From assembly GCA_026387795.1 (NCBI GenBank), contig JAPLLA010000062.1, forward strand, positions 1-33,013: a DNA stretch of 33,013 nucleotides. Reading direction: 5' to 3'. The DNA comes from Candidatus Saganbacteria bacterium. GTDB lineage: Bacteria > Margulisbacteria > WOR-1 > JAPLLA01. Shown piece after piece: positions 1 to 6,894 of this stretch. A program made the translations under genes and the position numbers. Numbering within the stretch: the stretch's first letter is position 1; the number at the start of each line of letters is the position of its first letter. Under the pieces are notes generated by a model. That model did not search any database and was not told the DNA's origin. It saw nothing but the letters and a program-made list of their open reading frames with translations.

Positions 1-867
1 CTTAAGATCATCTCCAGAACCGATATTTATCAACTCTCCAAGCTCTTTAGAGGAAAAACCTTCCATTAAAAATAGGCATGCCCTAGCCAAATCTTCAACA
101 TAGAGAAATTCCCGGTAAGGTTCGCCACTCCCCCACAAAACCATCTCGTCGCTTTTAATGCCTAACTCTCCCAAAGTAGCAACAATGGAATTGGGATTAT
201 TAAAATCTATCTTTTTATCTAAACCAAAACCAAGTGGATAGTTTTTTAAATCTCTCACAATAACAGCAAACTGCTTTTCTTTTAAAAGCCTTGCTAAAAG
301 CACTCTCCTTAACAAGGAAGGCAAGACATGCGCAGTTTCCAGATTAAAATTATCCCCAGGACCATATTGGTTTGTCGGCATTACAGAGATAAAATCGGTC
401 CCGTATTGTTCATTATAATAACGGCAAAGTTTTATCGCTGCTATTTTAGCTACAGCATAAGCTTCGTTAGTTGGTTCGAGTAACCCAGTTAACAGACATT
501 CTTCTTTAAGCGGCTGAGGAGCAAGTTTTGGATAAATACAAGAAGAACCAAGGTTTAACAGTTTCCTTACTTTATATTTGTACGCAGCCTGGATAAGATT
601 AGCCGCAATCATGAGATTGTCGTAGATAAATTCAGCTTTATAGGTATTATTCGCTAAAATGCCTCCTACTTTTGCAGCAGCAATAAGCACATATTCGGGT
701 TTTTCTTTTTCAAAAAAAGACTCAACCTCTGATTGCCTTCTTAAATCCAATTCAGAAACATCCCTAACAACAAGATTGTTGTATCCGCCTGCTTCCAGCC
801 CTCGCATTAAAGCAGACCCAACCAATCCAGTATGCCCTGCTAAATAGATTTTTGCTTTTTTGTCCAC
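1..867 (-). CDS. fcl: GDP-L-fucose synthase, 3' end cut by window edge
   Basis: This NADPH-dependent epimerase/reductase converts GDP-4-keto-6-deoxy-mannose, the product of Gmd, to GDP-L-fucose in the cytoplasm. My reading of the minus strand is open for 289 codons to the window edge. It shows the Rossmann motif GHTGLVG (residues 11-17), the SSC triad region (108-110), catalytic YAVAK (Y137, K141) and the family signatures SVMPTNQYGPGDNF and WGSGEPYREFLYVEDLA. Residue positions match E. coli Fcl within one. About 20-30 C-terminal residues lie outside. The start is GTG at 867, chosen because GGGAGGAG sits just upstream. It follows gmd after 14 bp, the usual pairing for GDP-fucose synthesis. 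Confidence 0.95.
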   Translation of the reverse strand, partial: MDKKAKIYLAGHTGLVGSALMRGLEAGGYNNLVVRDVSELDLRRQSEVESFFEKEKPEYVLIAAAKVGGILANNTYKAEFIYDNLMIAANLIQAAYKYKVRKLLNLGSSCIYPKLAPQPLKEECLLTGLLEPTNEAYAVAKIAAIKLCRYYNEQYGTDFISVMPTNQYGPGDNFNLETAHVLPSLLRRVLLARLLKEKQFAVIVRDLKNYPLGFGLDKKIDFNNPNSIVATLGELGIKSDEMVLWGSGEPYREFLYVEDLARACLFLMEGFSSKELGELINIGSGDDLK

Positions 868-881
868 TACTCTCCTCCCAA

Positions 882-1934
882 TTAACCTACTGTTATCTTA
901 TTATCCGTCCAATTAATCCCCTTATCTTTAAGAATCACTTTACCTTGTCCAGGAGATTTTAATCCAATCAACTCCAGATCAGCATCCACCATTATTTTCA
1001 CCAGCTCATTAAATTTAATCTTGGGTTCCCATTTTAAAACCTTCTTTGCCTTACTAATGTCCGCCTGTAGGAAATCTACTTCAGTCGGTCGAAAATATTT
1101 AGGGTCAATTTCTATATGTTTCTGACAATCTAAGCCAACATAAGCAAAAGCCTCTTTGACAAAATCCTCAACAGTATTGCTATCCCCTGTACCAATTACA
1201 TAGTCATCTGGGTTTTCTTGTTGTAGCATCAGCCATTGGCAAACCACGTATTCAGGAGCATAGCCCCAATCCCTTTTTGCCTTCAGATTACCTAAATACA
1301 ATTTATCCTGCTTACCCGCCAAAATCTTCGCCACCGCCATAGTAATCTTTCTAGAAACAAAAGTTTCTCCCCGTCTGGGGCTTTCATGATTAAACAAAAT
1401 CCCATTACAAGCAAAAAGGTTATAAGCTTCTCTGTAATTAACTGTAATCCAATAGCCATAAATTTTAGCCACGGCATATGGACTGCGAGGATAAAAGGCT
1501 GTTTTTTCGCTTTGAGGAGGATTAGCAGCACCAAACATTTCGGAACTAGAAGCTTGATAGAATCTGGTTTTTATCCCACTGGCCCTGATCGCTTCAAGTA
1601 ATCTGATCACACCTAAGCCTGTAACATTTCCGGTATATTCTGGAGTTTGAAAACTAACCCGAACATGGCTCTGCGCTCCAAGATGGTAAATCTCCTCCGG
1701 CTTCACCTCATAAATAAGGTTAGTTAACTGACTCGAATCTGAAAGATCTCCGTAATGTAAAAAAAACTTTGCCCCTTGACTATGGGGATCCACATAAATA
1801 TGATCAATACGATTTGTATTAAAGGTACTAGCCCTTCTGATTAAACCGTGTACCTCATAGTCTTTAGACAATAAAAACTCTGCCAAATAACTTCCATCTT
1901 GCCCAGTAATCCCAGTTATTAATGCTTTTTTCAT
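882..1934 (-). CDS. gmd: GDP-mannose 4,6-dehydratase
   Basis: This SDR enzyme makes GDP-4-keto-6-deoxy-D-mannose from GDP-mannose, the first committed step to GDP-L-fucose or GDP-rhamnose. At 350 aa it has normal length. Visible motifs are NADP-binding [10 protein letters not shown] (8-17), the catalytic SSSEMFG (129-135), YAVAK (Y153, K157) and the Gmd-specific [18 protein letters not shown]. The ATG is preceded by GGGGGAGGATCGGCA. It sits 29 bp after wzz and 14 bp before fcl, so co-transcription is likely. The downstream fcl argues for fucose rather than rhamnose. Identification is very secure from motif conservation. Confidence 0.97.
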   Translation of the reverse strand: MKKALITGITGQDGSYLAEFLLSKDYEVHGLIRRASTFNTNRIDHIYVDPHSQGAKFFLHYGDLSDSSQLTNLIYEVKPEEIYHLGAQSHVRVSFQTPEYTGNVTGLGVIRLLEAIRASGIKTRFYQASSSEMFGAANPPQSEKTAFYPRSPYAVAKIYGYWITVNYREAYNLFACNGILFNHESPRRGETFVSRKITMAVAKILAGKQDKLYLGNLKAKRDWGYAPEYVVCQWLMLQQENPDDYVIGTGDSNTVEDFVKEAFAYVGLDCQKHIEIDPKYFRPTEVDFLQADISKAKKVLKWEPKIKFNELVKIMVDADLELIGLKSPGQGKVILKDKGINWTDNKITVG

Positions 1935-1963
1935 TGCCGATCCTCCCCCTAGAAATCAAAAAA

Positions 1964-2662
1964 TCAGAAAAATAACTCCTCTTTCATTTTTTGAAAATAT
2001 TCTAAAGCAAAGACAAAAAACACACTTATTCCTATCCCCAAAATTCCCATAAACAACATTTTCTTCATCGATCCTTTAGCAAGTGGCATTTTGGGGACAA
2101 TTGCGGGATCAAGAATTCTAAAGTTTGCAGAAATAGATTGTTCACTCAAAAAAGTACCTAAAACTATTGGATAAGCGTTGGCAATTTTTGTTGCCAATTC
2201 AGGATCTTCATTTGTAATAGTAATTCGAAGTAAGCCATCTTTACGATCCACATCGACCTTGGTCATAGCAGAAAGGAACATTGCTGCTTCCTCCTGAGTA
2301 GGAGGTTTGGAAGTTTTCCAGGCTTGTTTTTTTTCGTCCCAAAGTTTTTTTAGTAAAACCTTAGTTAATCCTTCCTTTTCAATCAAACGTAATGCTAAAC
2401 TTCTACTTTTTAAAACTGCAAGAACATTCCCTAGACTTCCTTTACCTGCACTATCACTCAAAAAAGAAATCTCTGATAAAGCACTAAACAGCCCCCCAGA
2501 ATCAGAAATAGGCAATAGAACCACTGTCGCAGCATATTCTTTAGGAATCGACTTAACCTGTAAAAACCCCAATAAGATTGCAATAATAAAGAACCAAACA
2601 ACTATCTTGCGTCGCTTAAAGATCACCTTTAGAATATCGATCAAGTTTATTTCGTCTTCCAT
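1964..2662 (-). CDS. Wzz-family polysaccharide chain-length determinant
   Basis: This is an inner-membrane polysaccharide co-polymerase that controls chain length set by Wzy. It has 232 aa with the family's two-helix topology: an N-terminal acidic stretch with LIDILKVIFKRR, a first membrane helix at about 22-38, a periplasmic domain, the proline-rich stretch PAIVPKMPLAKGSMKK and a second helix at about 203-222. It is short for the family, has no cytoplasmic tyrosine-kinase domain, and no kinase is seen nearby. The ATG has GGAG 8 nt upstream. Its leader is occupied by the octamer array at 2680-2743, so array length could affect its expression (inference). Confidence 0.88.
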   Translation of the reverse strand: MEDEINLIDILKVIFKRRKIVVWFFIIAILLGFLQVKSIPKEYAATVVLLPISDSGGLFSALSEISFLSDSAGKGSLGNVLAVLKSRSLALRLIEKEGLTKVLLKKLWDEKKQAWKTSKPPTQEEAAMFLSAMTKVDVDRKDGLLRITITNEDPELATKIANAYPIVLGTFLSEQSISANFRILDPAIVPKMPLAKGSMKKMLFMGILGIGISVFFVFALEYFQKMKEELFF

Positions 2663-2679
2663 ACTATTGGCTCCTTTTA

Positions 2680-2743
2680 CTGTAAACGTATGAACCGATA
2701 AACTTATGAACCCATGAACCTATAAACAAAAAAACTTATGAGC
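2680..2743 (-). repeat. Octamer-periodic repeat array on the 3' side of the S23-like gene
   Basis: On the plus strand eight consecutive 8-bp units follow the pattern NNATRAAC with variants. AAC trinucleotides end at 2687, 2695, 2703, 2711, 2719, 2727 and 2735, exactly 8 bp apart; the last unit, TTATGAGC at 2736-2743, has one change and contains the S23-like stop codon. In transcript sense the units read GTTYATNN. A second array with the complementary sense lies on the other side of the same gene (3145-3176), so the gene is bracketed by inverted, periodic sequence. Confidence 0.85.
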
Positions 2744-3131
2744 GTGATGCGTCCTTTCTTACTTTTGAGGCAAAGGCCCTCAATTGTTTATATATATTTT
2801 CTGCAATATTGACAAACTTTTGATAATCCTGAGAAGCAATATATTCATCATCCAAAGCACAGTCCAAACAAGCAACCACTTCATTTACCGACGTTAACGA
2901 AGTATTCAAAAACCTGCTGAAATCAATATCAGAATACCGCTCCGAACCCTCTGCAATATTCAAAACAATTGAATCCAACGCCCGCCAGAGTTGTGAAGTC
3001 AAACAAAACCGCTCTTCTTTTGGAAAAAGCTTCCTACTCAAGTGCTTTAATTCCTTGCGAAACCCCCGAGCTTTTATATAAACCGGAAATTCTCTAAACC
3101 GAAATACATTGTCCTTCATTTTCTCTCCCAT
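2736..3131 (-). CDS. Four-helix-bundle protein, 23S rRNA intervening-sequence (S23/IVP) family
   Basis: This 131-aa protein belongs to the S23/IVP four-helix-bundle family, by the pattern FREFPVYIKARGF near the N-terminus, LTSQLWRALDSIVLNIAEGSER in the centre, FLNTSLTSVNEV, and a final helix with YKQLRAFASKVRK. Relatives are found inside intervening sequences of bacterial 23S rRNA, as free-standing genes, and as the Avd accessory protein of diversity-generating retroelements. The molecular function is unknown; a basic nucleic-acid-binding bundle is the usual idea. Start is ATG 3131 (AAAGGATG upstream) or ATG 3119 (GGGAGAG upstream). It has no obvious role in polysaccharide export, interrupts the exporter-wzz pair, and has octamer repeats on both sides. 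Confidence 0.88.
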   Translation of the reverse strand: MGEKMKDNVFRFREFPVYIKARGFRKELKHLSRKLFPKEERFCLTSQLWRALDSIVLNIAEGSERYSDIDFSRFLNTSLTSVNEVVACLDCALDDEYIASQDYQKFVNIAENIYKQLRAFASKVRKDASRS

Positions 3132-3144
3132 TTTTCATCCTTTA

Positions 3145-3176
3145 GTTCATTCGTTCTTAGGTTCTTTCGTTTTTCC
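3145..3176 (-). repeat. Octamer-periodic repeat array on the 5' side of the S23-like gene
   Basis: On the plus strand four units GTTCATTC, GTTCTTAG, GTTCTTTC and GTTTTTCC begin at 3145, 3153, 3161 and 3169, exactly 8 bp apart. A further GTTT lies in phase at 3185, at the exporter stop codon. In transcript sense the units end in GAAC and are complementary to the GTTC units of the array at 2680-2743 (GAATGAAC can pair with GTTCATAC at 7 of 8 positions). Confidence 0.75.
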
Positions 3177-3186
3177 TTTTTTTAGT

Positions 3187-5631
3187 TTACTTTGTCGCCG
3201 ATTTCACCACAGCAATCGTCATTACCAGCTCAAAGATTAGCTTGGATATGTCTTGTACCACCTTAAAACCATCAACCGGTTTTTCAAACCGCGGCGGGAC
3301 GATCATGACATCCCCTGGAGAGAGCCTGCTCCAAAACAGATCCAGATTTCCGGCACTTTTACTAAGCACAGATCCGTCTGCTTTTATGACATATAAGCTA
3401 TTAATATCCCCATTGGAAGTAGATCCTCCTACCTTATCCAAATAATAGGAGATATTTTTATCTTCCTGATATAAAACTCCTGCGGGATTATAGACTTCTC
3501 CTATAATAGAAACAGAAGAGGGCTTAAACGGGAGATTTAAAGTGTCCCCATCTTTTAATTCAACATCATATTGAGAACCTTTAAAGCTGTTTAAATCGGA
3601 CAGCTTAATAATGACCCTTCCTTCCAATTTCGTTTGCTTTAAATTATCTAGCAATTGTTGAGCATAATTATTGGTAGCAGCTTGCTGGCTCTGTATAACC
3701 CCAATATTGCTCTGTTGTATTTGCTGCCTTAAAACATTGGTTTCAATTTGATCCATAGCTTGAGTTAACCTGTCGTTCTGCAGGGTTTTGACTTCCTGGC
3801 GTGTAAATGTAGCGCCAAAAAGATAGGCTTTATCCGTATATCCTCCTGCACGTTCCAAAACAGAACTGAGCTTTTCCCCTTTCATAATAGGATATTCTCC
3901 GGGGAACTTAACCTGACCGGTAATTGTAACTTTGCCCCAGTACCAATCCTGGATTTTCCGTATATTTACCCGATCCATATTTTGGAGGTTCATATTATCT
4001 TTTGGGTCATTTGCCATGACTTTATTTAAATCAACAATGAAACGGATATGATCCACTTTCTCATCCTTAACAACAGAACGATAAACTTCAATCTCTTTCC
4101 CATACGCATCTGCAGCTACATTGCCGGATTGAAAAACCAGGTCTTTTACTGTCATACCATCCCTATAATCATAACGCCCAGGTTTTTTTACAAATCCGGT
4201 AATTTCCACATACGGCTTTTCTTTTAACTCTCCCAAACCAAAAATCCTAACCCGGTCCCCTTTGGAAAGAAGAATATTTTCCTGCTGATCCCCTTCCAAT
4301 AAATTCTTCAAATTAAAGGATACGTTCTGTTCATGAAAATCAGGCGGCACATATCTTATTATGTAACCGTACTCCTCAAATGGCTGGGGTTTTAAATCCG
4401 CATAACCACTGGGAAATAAATCCTTGAGCTTCATCCCTTCTTTCCATTCATAACGGCCCGGGGTAACCACATTCCCATCTAAATTAACCACATTTTGCAC
4501 CCCTACAGGGACATTAAAAACCTGGATAAAATCACGGTCCTGAATGGAAAAACCCATCAGTTTCTTATCTTCCTGATAAAGAGAGAGGTTTTTGTCCATA
4601 ACCACCTTTTTCTCATGTGCAATCAAGCGTTCAATCTGGATCCGGCTCAAGTCACTGGTAGGAGTAAGCTCCCCAGCCAGCCAAATGACATCTTTTAACT
4701 TTGGGGTCCCCTTAATTTCAAATATCCCTGGACGGTTAACGCTCCCTGCTACTCCCACTACCGGACCAATCATAGGGACAAAAATAGTGTCTCCGGATTC
4801 TATCCTGCGGTCCTGCTTGCGGTCACCTTTAAGCAAAAAGTCATAGAGATCAATATAAGCAATGATTTTATCGTTTCTGATCAATTGGATGTTGCGCAGC
4901 GTACCTTGTTTGGTTGGTCCGCCTGCAGAAAAAAGAGCACTATAAACAGAAGACAAAGAACTTAAAGAATAACTCCCTGGTCTGGCCACCTCCCCTACAA
5001 TATAAATATTAATAGAACGGATTTTATCCATGGTAACTGCAACATTGACCCCTTCAAAATATTTACCCATAATACTTTGGAGATACTCCTGCAGCTGGCC
5101 AAAAGACATTCCTGCTACAGCAATTACCCCTGCTTTAGGAAGCACGATCGTTCCATCACGATTAACATTGACCTTAAAAATTCCTTCACTAATTCCCCAC
5201 AAAGTAATAGTAAATGCGTCTCCCGGGCCAATAAGATACTCTTCACCAACCAGCGCATTGTCTGACGGTACAAAAGTAGAAGCTGCTTGCCTAAAAAGCG
5301 AGTACCCAAAAAGCTGGAGATTTTGTTTTGCTTCCGGAAGAACAAATTGTGTTTCAATTTCAGACATCCCTTGGGAAGCCGCTGGTTCAGCAGGCGCTGC
5401 CTTACCGGTTTGGTCGGATGAAGGAGTGCCCCCCTTTACATCCTGCACCGCATCCTTTACATCCGGCCGGTTTAAAAGCTGTTTGCCTTCCGGAGTTTTA
5501 AGAAAGTCCTTGGCTTGCTGGATATCGGAAGGTGTAATTTGGGACGGCGCTGGAAGCTCCGCAAAAGCAATGGAGCTCAGAAAACTTAAAATCAAAATAA
5601 TAGAAACAAATTTAATACTCTTTCTAATCAA
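3187..5631 (-). CDS. Wza-like polysaccharide export protein with six SLBB repeats
   Basis: This is a periplasmic/outer-membrane exporter for the finished polysaccharide. I take TTG 5631 as start (814 aa): AAAGGG is upstream and the protein then begins directly with a signal peptide (IRKSIKF, hydrophobic core, AFA). TTG 5667 would add 12 residues and overlap the preceding gene by 10 bp. A Poly_export domain begins at YLIGPGD (about 132-138). SLBB-type repeats start near 207, 290, 380, 473, 566 and 705, each with a G-x-V-x-x-P-G-like core. A coiled, Gln-rich stretch lies near 615-670. The C-terminal segment (FKVVQDISKLIFELVMTIAV) could be the membrane-spanning amphipathic helix. No lipobox cysteine is visible. 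It is far longer than E. coli Wza (about 380 aa). Confidence 0.9.
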   Translation of the reverse strand: MIRKSIKFVSIILILSFLSSIAFAELPAPSQITPSDIQQAKDFLKTPEGKQLLNRPDVKDAVQDVKGGTPSSDQTGKAAPAEPAASQGMSEIETQFVLPEAKQNLQLFGYSLFRQAASTFVPSDNALVGEEYLIGPGDAFTITLWGISEGIFKVNVNRDGTIVLPKAGVIAVAGMSFGQLQEYLQSIMGKYFEGVNVAVTMDKIRSINIYIVGEVARPGSYSLSSLSSVYSALFSAGGPTKQGTLRNIQLIRNDKIIAYIDLYDFLLKGDRKQDRRIESGDTIFVPMIGPVVGVAGSVNRPGIFEIKGTPKLKDVIWLAGELTPTSDLSRIQIERLIAHEKKVVMDKNLSLYQEDKKLMGFSIQDRDFIQVFNVPVGVQNVVNLDGNVVTPGRYEWKEGMKLKDLFPSGYADLKPQPFEEYGYIIRYVPPDFHEQNVSFNLKNLLEGDQQENILLSKGDRVRIFGLGELKEKPYVEITGFVKKPGRYDYRDGMTVKDLVFQSGNVAADAYGKEIEVYRSVVKDEKVDHIRFIVDLNKVMANDPKDNMNLQNMDRVNIRKIQDWYWGKVTITGQVKFPGEYPIMKGEKLSSVLERAGGYTDKAYLFGATFTRQEVKTLQNDRLTQAMDQIETNVLRQQIQQSNIGVIQSQQAATNNYAQQLLDNLKQTKLEGRVIIKLSDLNSFKGSQYDVELKDGDTLNLPFKPSSVSIIGEVYNPAGVLYQEDKNISYYLDKVGGSTSNGDINSLYVIKADGSVLSKSAGNLDLFWSRLSPGDVMIVPPRFEKPVDGFKVVQDISKLIFELVMTIAVVKSATK

Positions 5632-5657
5632 TTTAGCATCCCTTTCTTTATTTAAAT

Positions 5658-6311
5658 TTATTGACAAATCCGGCTTGTTTTAATTGCTTTTATAAAAAAC
5701 TTCGCCATTTCTAGAGAAGAAATATATTTCTCATCTAGAAACTTTAGCTGATAATCCTTTGCCAGATCATCCACACAGCTTAGCTGCTCCAAAAACATCT
5801 TTTCGCTGAAAACCTCGTCATATTTTCTTTTGCACCATTTAATAATATCAGGAACCCTTGCCAACTTTTGTCTCAAAATTACATATAAGTCAAAATAATC
5901 ACGATAATTGCCTCTCCTTCCCAAAGCATACGCTTTGGTTGTCGCAATATCCTTTACAGAAAGCAGCGGTATCACACCCGGAAAACGTATCAAAGGGAAA
6001 AGCGGATCCCAAAAATAATTAATCAGGCTCACTTTTACCTCTTCGTTCAAAACAAAAGTAAGCTCATCTGAAGTGTCCACTAAGGTTTCAATTTTATAGC
6101 CCTTAAATGCCCCCAAAACCTTGCGTTTCAACGCAAAAGAGACTTCTCCATTCCGGAACAGGTCAAAATCAAAAGATTGCCTGTGCCTCAATTGCAAAGC
6201 CAAAGCAGTGCCGCCAGCCAGATAATACTTGTCTTCCAAACACTTAAAGAGCTGCTTAAAAATAGCTTGCCGTTCTTTATCCAAAATATCGATAAAAAGC
6301 CTTTTATCCAA
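5658..6311 (-). CDS. AbiEii-family nucleotidyltransferase, toxin-like
   Basis: This 217-aa protein matches the AbiEii/DUF1814 nucleotidyltransferase family, the toxin half of AbiE-type toxin-antitoxin and phage-exclusion systems. The signature LAGGTALALQLRHRQSFDFD lies at 31-50, with G33-G34-T35 and acidic D48 and D50 as the likely metal-binding site. A second family block, SVKDIATTKAYALGRRGNYRDYFDLY, spans about 118-143. It is shorter than Streptococcus AbiEii (about 300 aa). TTG at 6311 is chosen because AGGAGG sits 6 nt upstream, inside the end of the preceding gene. It forms a tight three-gene unit with the DUF6922-like and HTH genes. Toxicity is inferred from the family only. Confidence 0.85.
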   Translation of the reverse strand: MDKRLFIDILDKERQAIFKQLFKCLEDKYYLAGGTALALQLRHRQSFDFDLFRNGEVSFALKRKVLGAFKGYKIETLVDTSDELTFVLNEEVKVSLINYFWDPLFPLIRFPGVIPLLSVKDIATTKAYALGRRGNYRDYFDLYVILRQKLARVPDIIKWCKRKYDEVFSEKMFLEQLSCVDDLAKDYQLKFLDEKYISSLEMAKFFIKAIKTSRICQ

Positions 6312-6313
6312 GC

Positions 6314-6556
6314 TTATCCTCCTGAAAACATCAATTCCGCAAACCTAAGGACGCTCTTCCTGCTAAACTTTGAAGCATTCCTGCGCGCAAAATTTAGGAT
6401 CGATTCCCCCCCCAATTTATGAGCTAAATACTTAATGTGCTCCATTCTCCCTTTTTCCAATGCCTGAAACAAGATCAAATCCCGGTCTTTTTTCAAGGAT
6501 ATTTTATTGAAATCCGCAAACCATAATATTGATTTAAAATATTTGGGCAGGGCCAT
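6314..6556 (-). CDS. Small DUF6922-like protein, probable partner of the AbiEii-type gene
   Basis: This 80-aa basic protein begins MALPKYFKSILWFADFNKIS, followed by LKKDRDLILFQALEKGRMEH. The 'W-x-D-x-x-K-[IL]-x-x-x-K-D-x-x-x-I' pattern recalls the small DUF6922 family, commonly encoded beside AbiEii-type nucleotidyltransferases; I am moderately sure of this assignment. The gene lies 6 bp after the HTH gene and 2 bp before the AbiEii-like gene, which implies translational coupling. A purine-rich GGGGGGATAAGAG precedes the ATG. By position it may be an antitoxin component or a specificity factor, but nothing in the sequence proves either. Confidence 0.7.
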   Translation of the reverse strand: MALPKYFKSILWFADFNKISLKKDRDLILFQALEKGRMEHIKYLAHKLGGESILNFARRNASKFSRKSVLRFAELMFSGG

Positions 6557-6562
6557 TAACTC

Positions 6563-6808
6563 TTATCCCCCCAATTTCCTCTTGAGATTATGTCTTACCC
6601 TCTGATAAACCTGGCTCGCTTTTTCTTCCAGCTCCGGGCTTAATAAATAAAGGATCTCCTTGCCCAAAACGCGGTATTGCCCGCCAATCTTTGCGGCACG
6701 GAGAAGCCCCTTTTTCACCAAACGGCGGAAAGTACTGTCGGAAATCTTGAGTATTCCTGTGGTTTCTTCTACGGTATAAATTTCGTTGGCTTTGAGTTCC
6801 ATAATCAA
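6563..6808 (-). CDS. Excisionase/MerR-type helix-turn-helix protein
   Basis: This 81-aa DNA-binding protein has the excisionase-family fold: YTVEETTGILKISDSTFRRL is the first helix-turn-helix, followed by VKKGLLRAAKIGGQYRV, the winged hairpin. The C-terminus is a basic helix (VYQRVRHNLKRKLGG). It is the first gene after the promoter at 6817-6844 and is a good candidate for autoregulation of the cassette. Start is TTG 6808 or ATG 6802; neither has a Shine-Dalgarno sequence, and both lie within about 10 nt of the predicted transcription start. No integrase is nearby, so a role in excision is not supported. Confidence 0.85.
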   Translation of the reverse strand: MIMELKANEIYTVEETTGILKISDSTFRRLVKKGLLRAAKIGGQYRVLGKEILYLLSPELEEKASQVYQRVRHNLKRKLGG

Positions 6809-6816
6809 ACTTGGAA

Positions 6817-6844
6817 ATTATAGCAAAAAGAGGGTCCTTGTCAA
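6817..6844 (-). promoter_or_regulatory. Predicted sigma-70 promoter of the HTH/DUF6922/AbiEii cassette
   Basis: On the minus strand a consensus -35 TTGACA (6844-6839) and a consensus -10 TATAAT (6822-6817) are separated by 16 bp. The palindrome CCTTGACAAGG (6836-6846) covers the -35 box and is a likely operator. The predicted transcription start near 6810 leaves almost no leader before the HTH start codon. It is the best promoter I saw in the window, and since no terminator is visible downstream it may also drive the exporter and wzz genes. Confidence 0.75.
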
Positions 6845-6855
6845 GGCCTTTTAGG

Positions 6856-6885
6856 GGTAGTCAAAGGTAGTCAAAGGTGGTCATT
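6856..6885 (-). promoter_or_regulatory. Three 10-bp direct repeats upstream of the promoter
   Basis: On the plus strand GGTAGTCAAA occurs at 6856-6865 and 6866-6875, followed by the related GGTGGTCATT at 6876-6885. The spacing equals about one helical turn, so a protein binding each copy would sit on one face of the DNA. The array ends 12 bp upstream of the -35 box, a classic activator position, or it could be a cooperative repressor site. The regulator is unknown; the adjacent HTH protein is the first suspect. Confidence 0.65.
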
Positions 6886-6894
6886 TAAGCGGGG

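Noticed and set aside
2680-3176. CRISPR array reading of the octamer repeats.
   Set aside because: Units are 8 bp with no spacers of fixed length between longer repeats, and no cas gene is near.
6563-6808. Excisionase-like protein as a sign of a prophage or integrative element.
   Set aside because: No integrase, attachment repeats or phage genes are visible; such HTH folds are common in small regulators of toxin-antitoxin type.
6836-6848. CCTTGACAAGG palindrome as a transcription terminator for the glycosyltransferase operon.
   Set aside because: The stem is only five base pairs and no T-run follows in the transcript sense; it fits an operator over the -35 box better.
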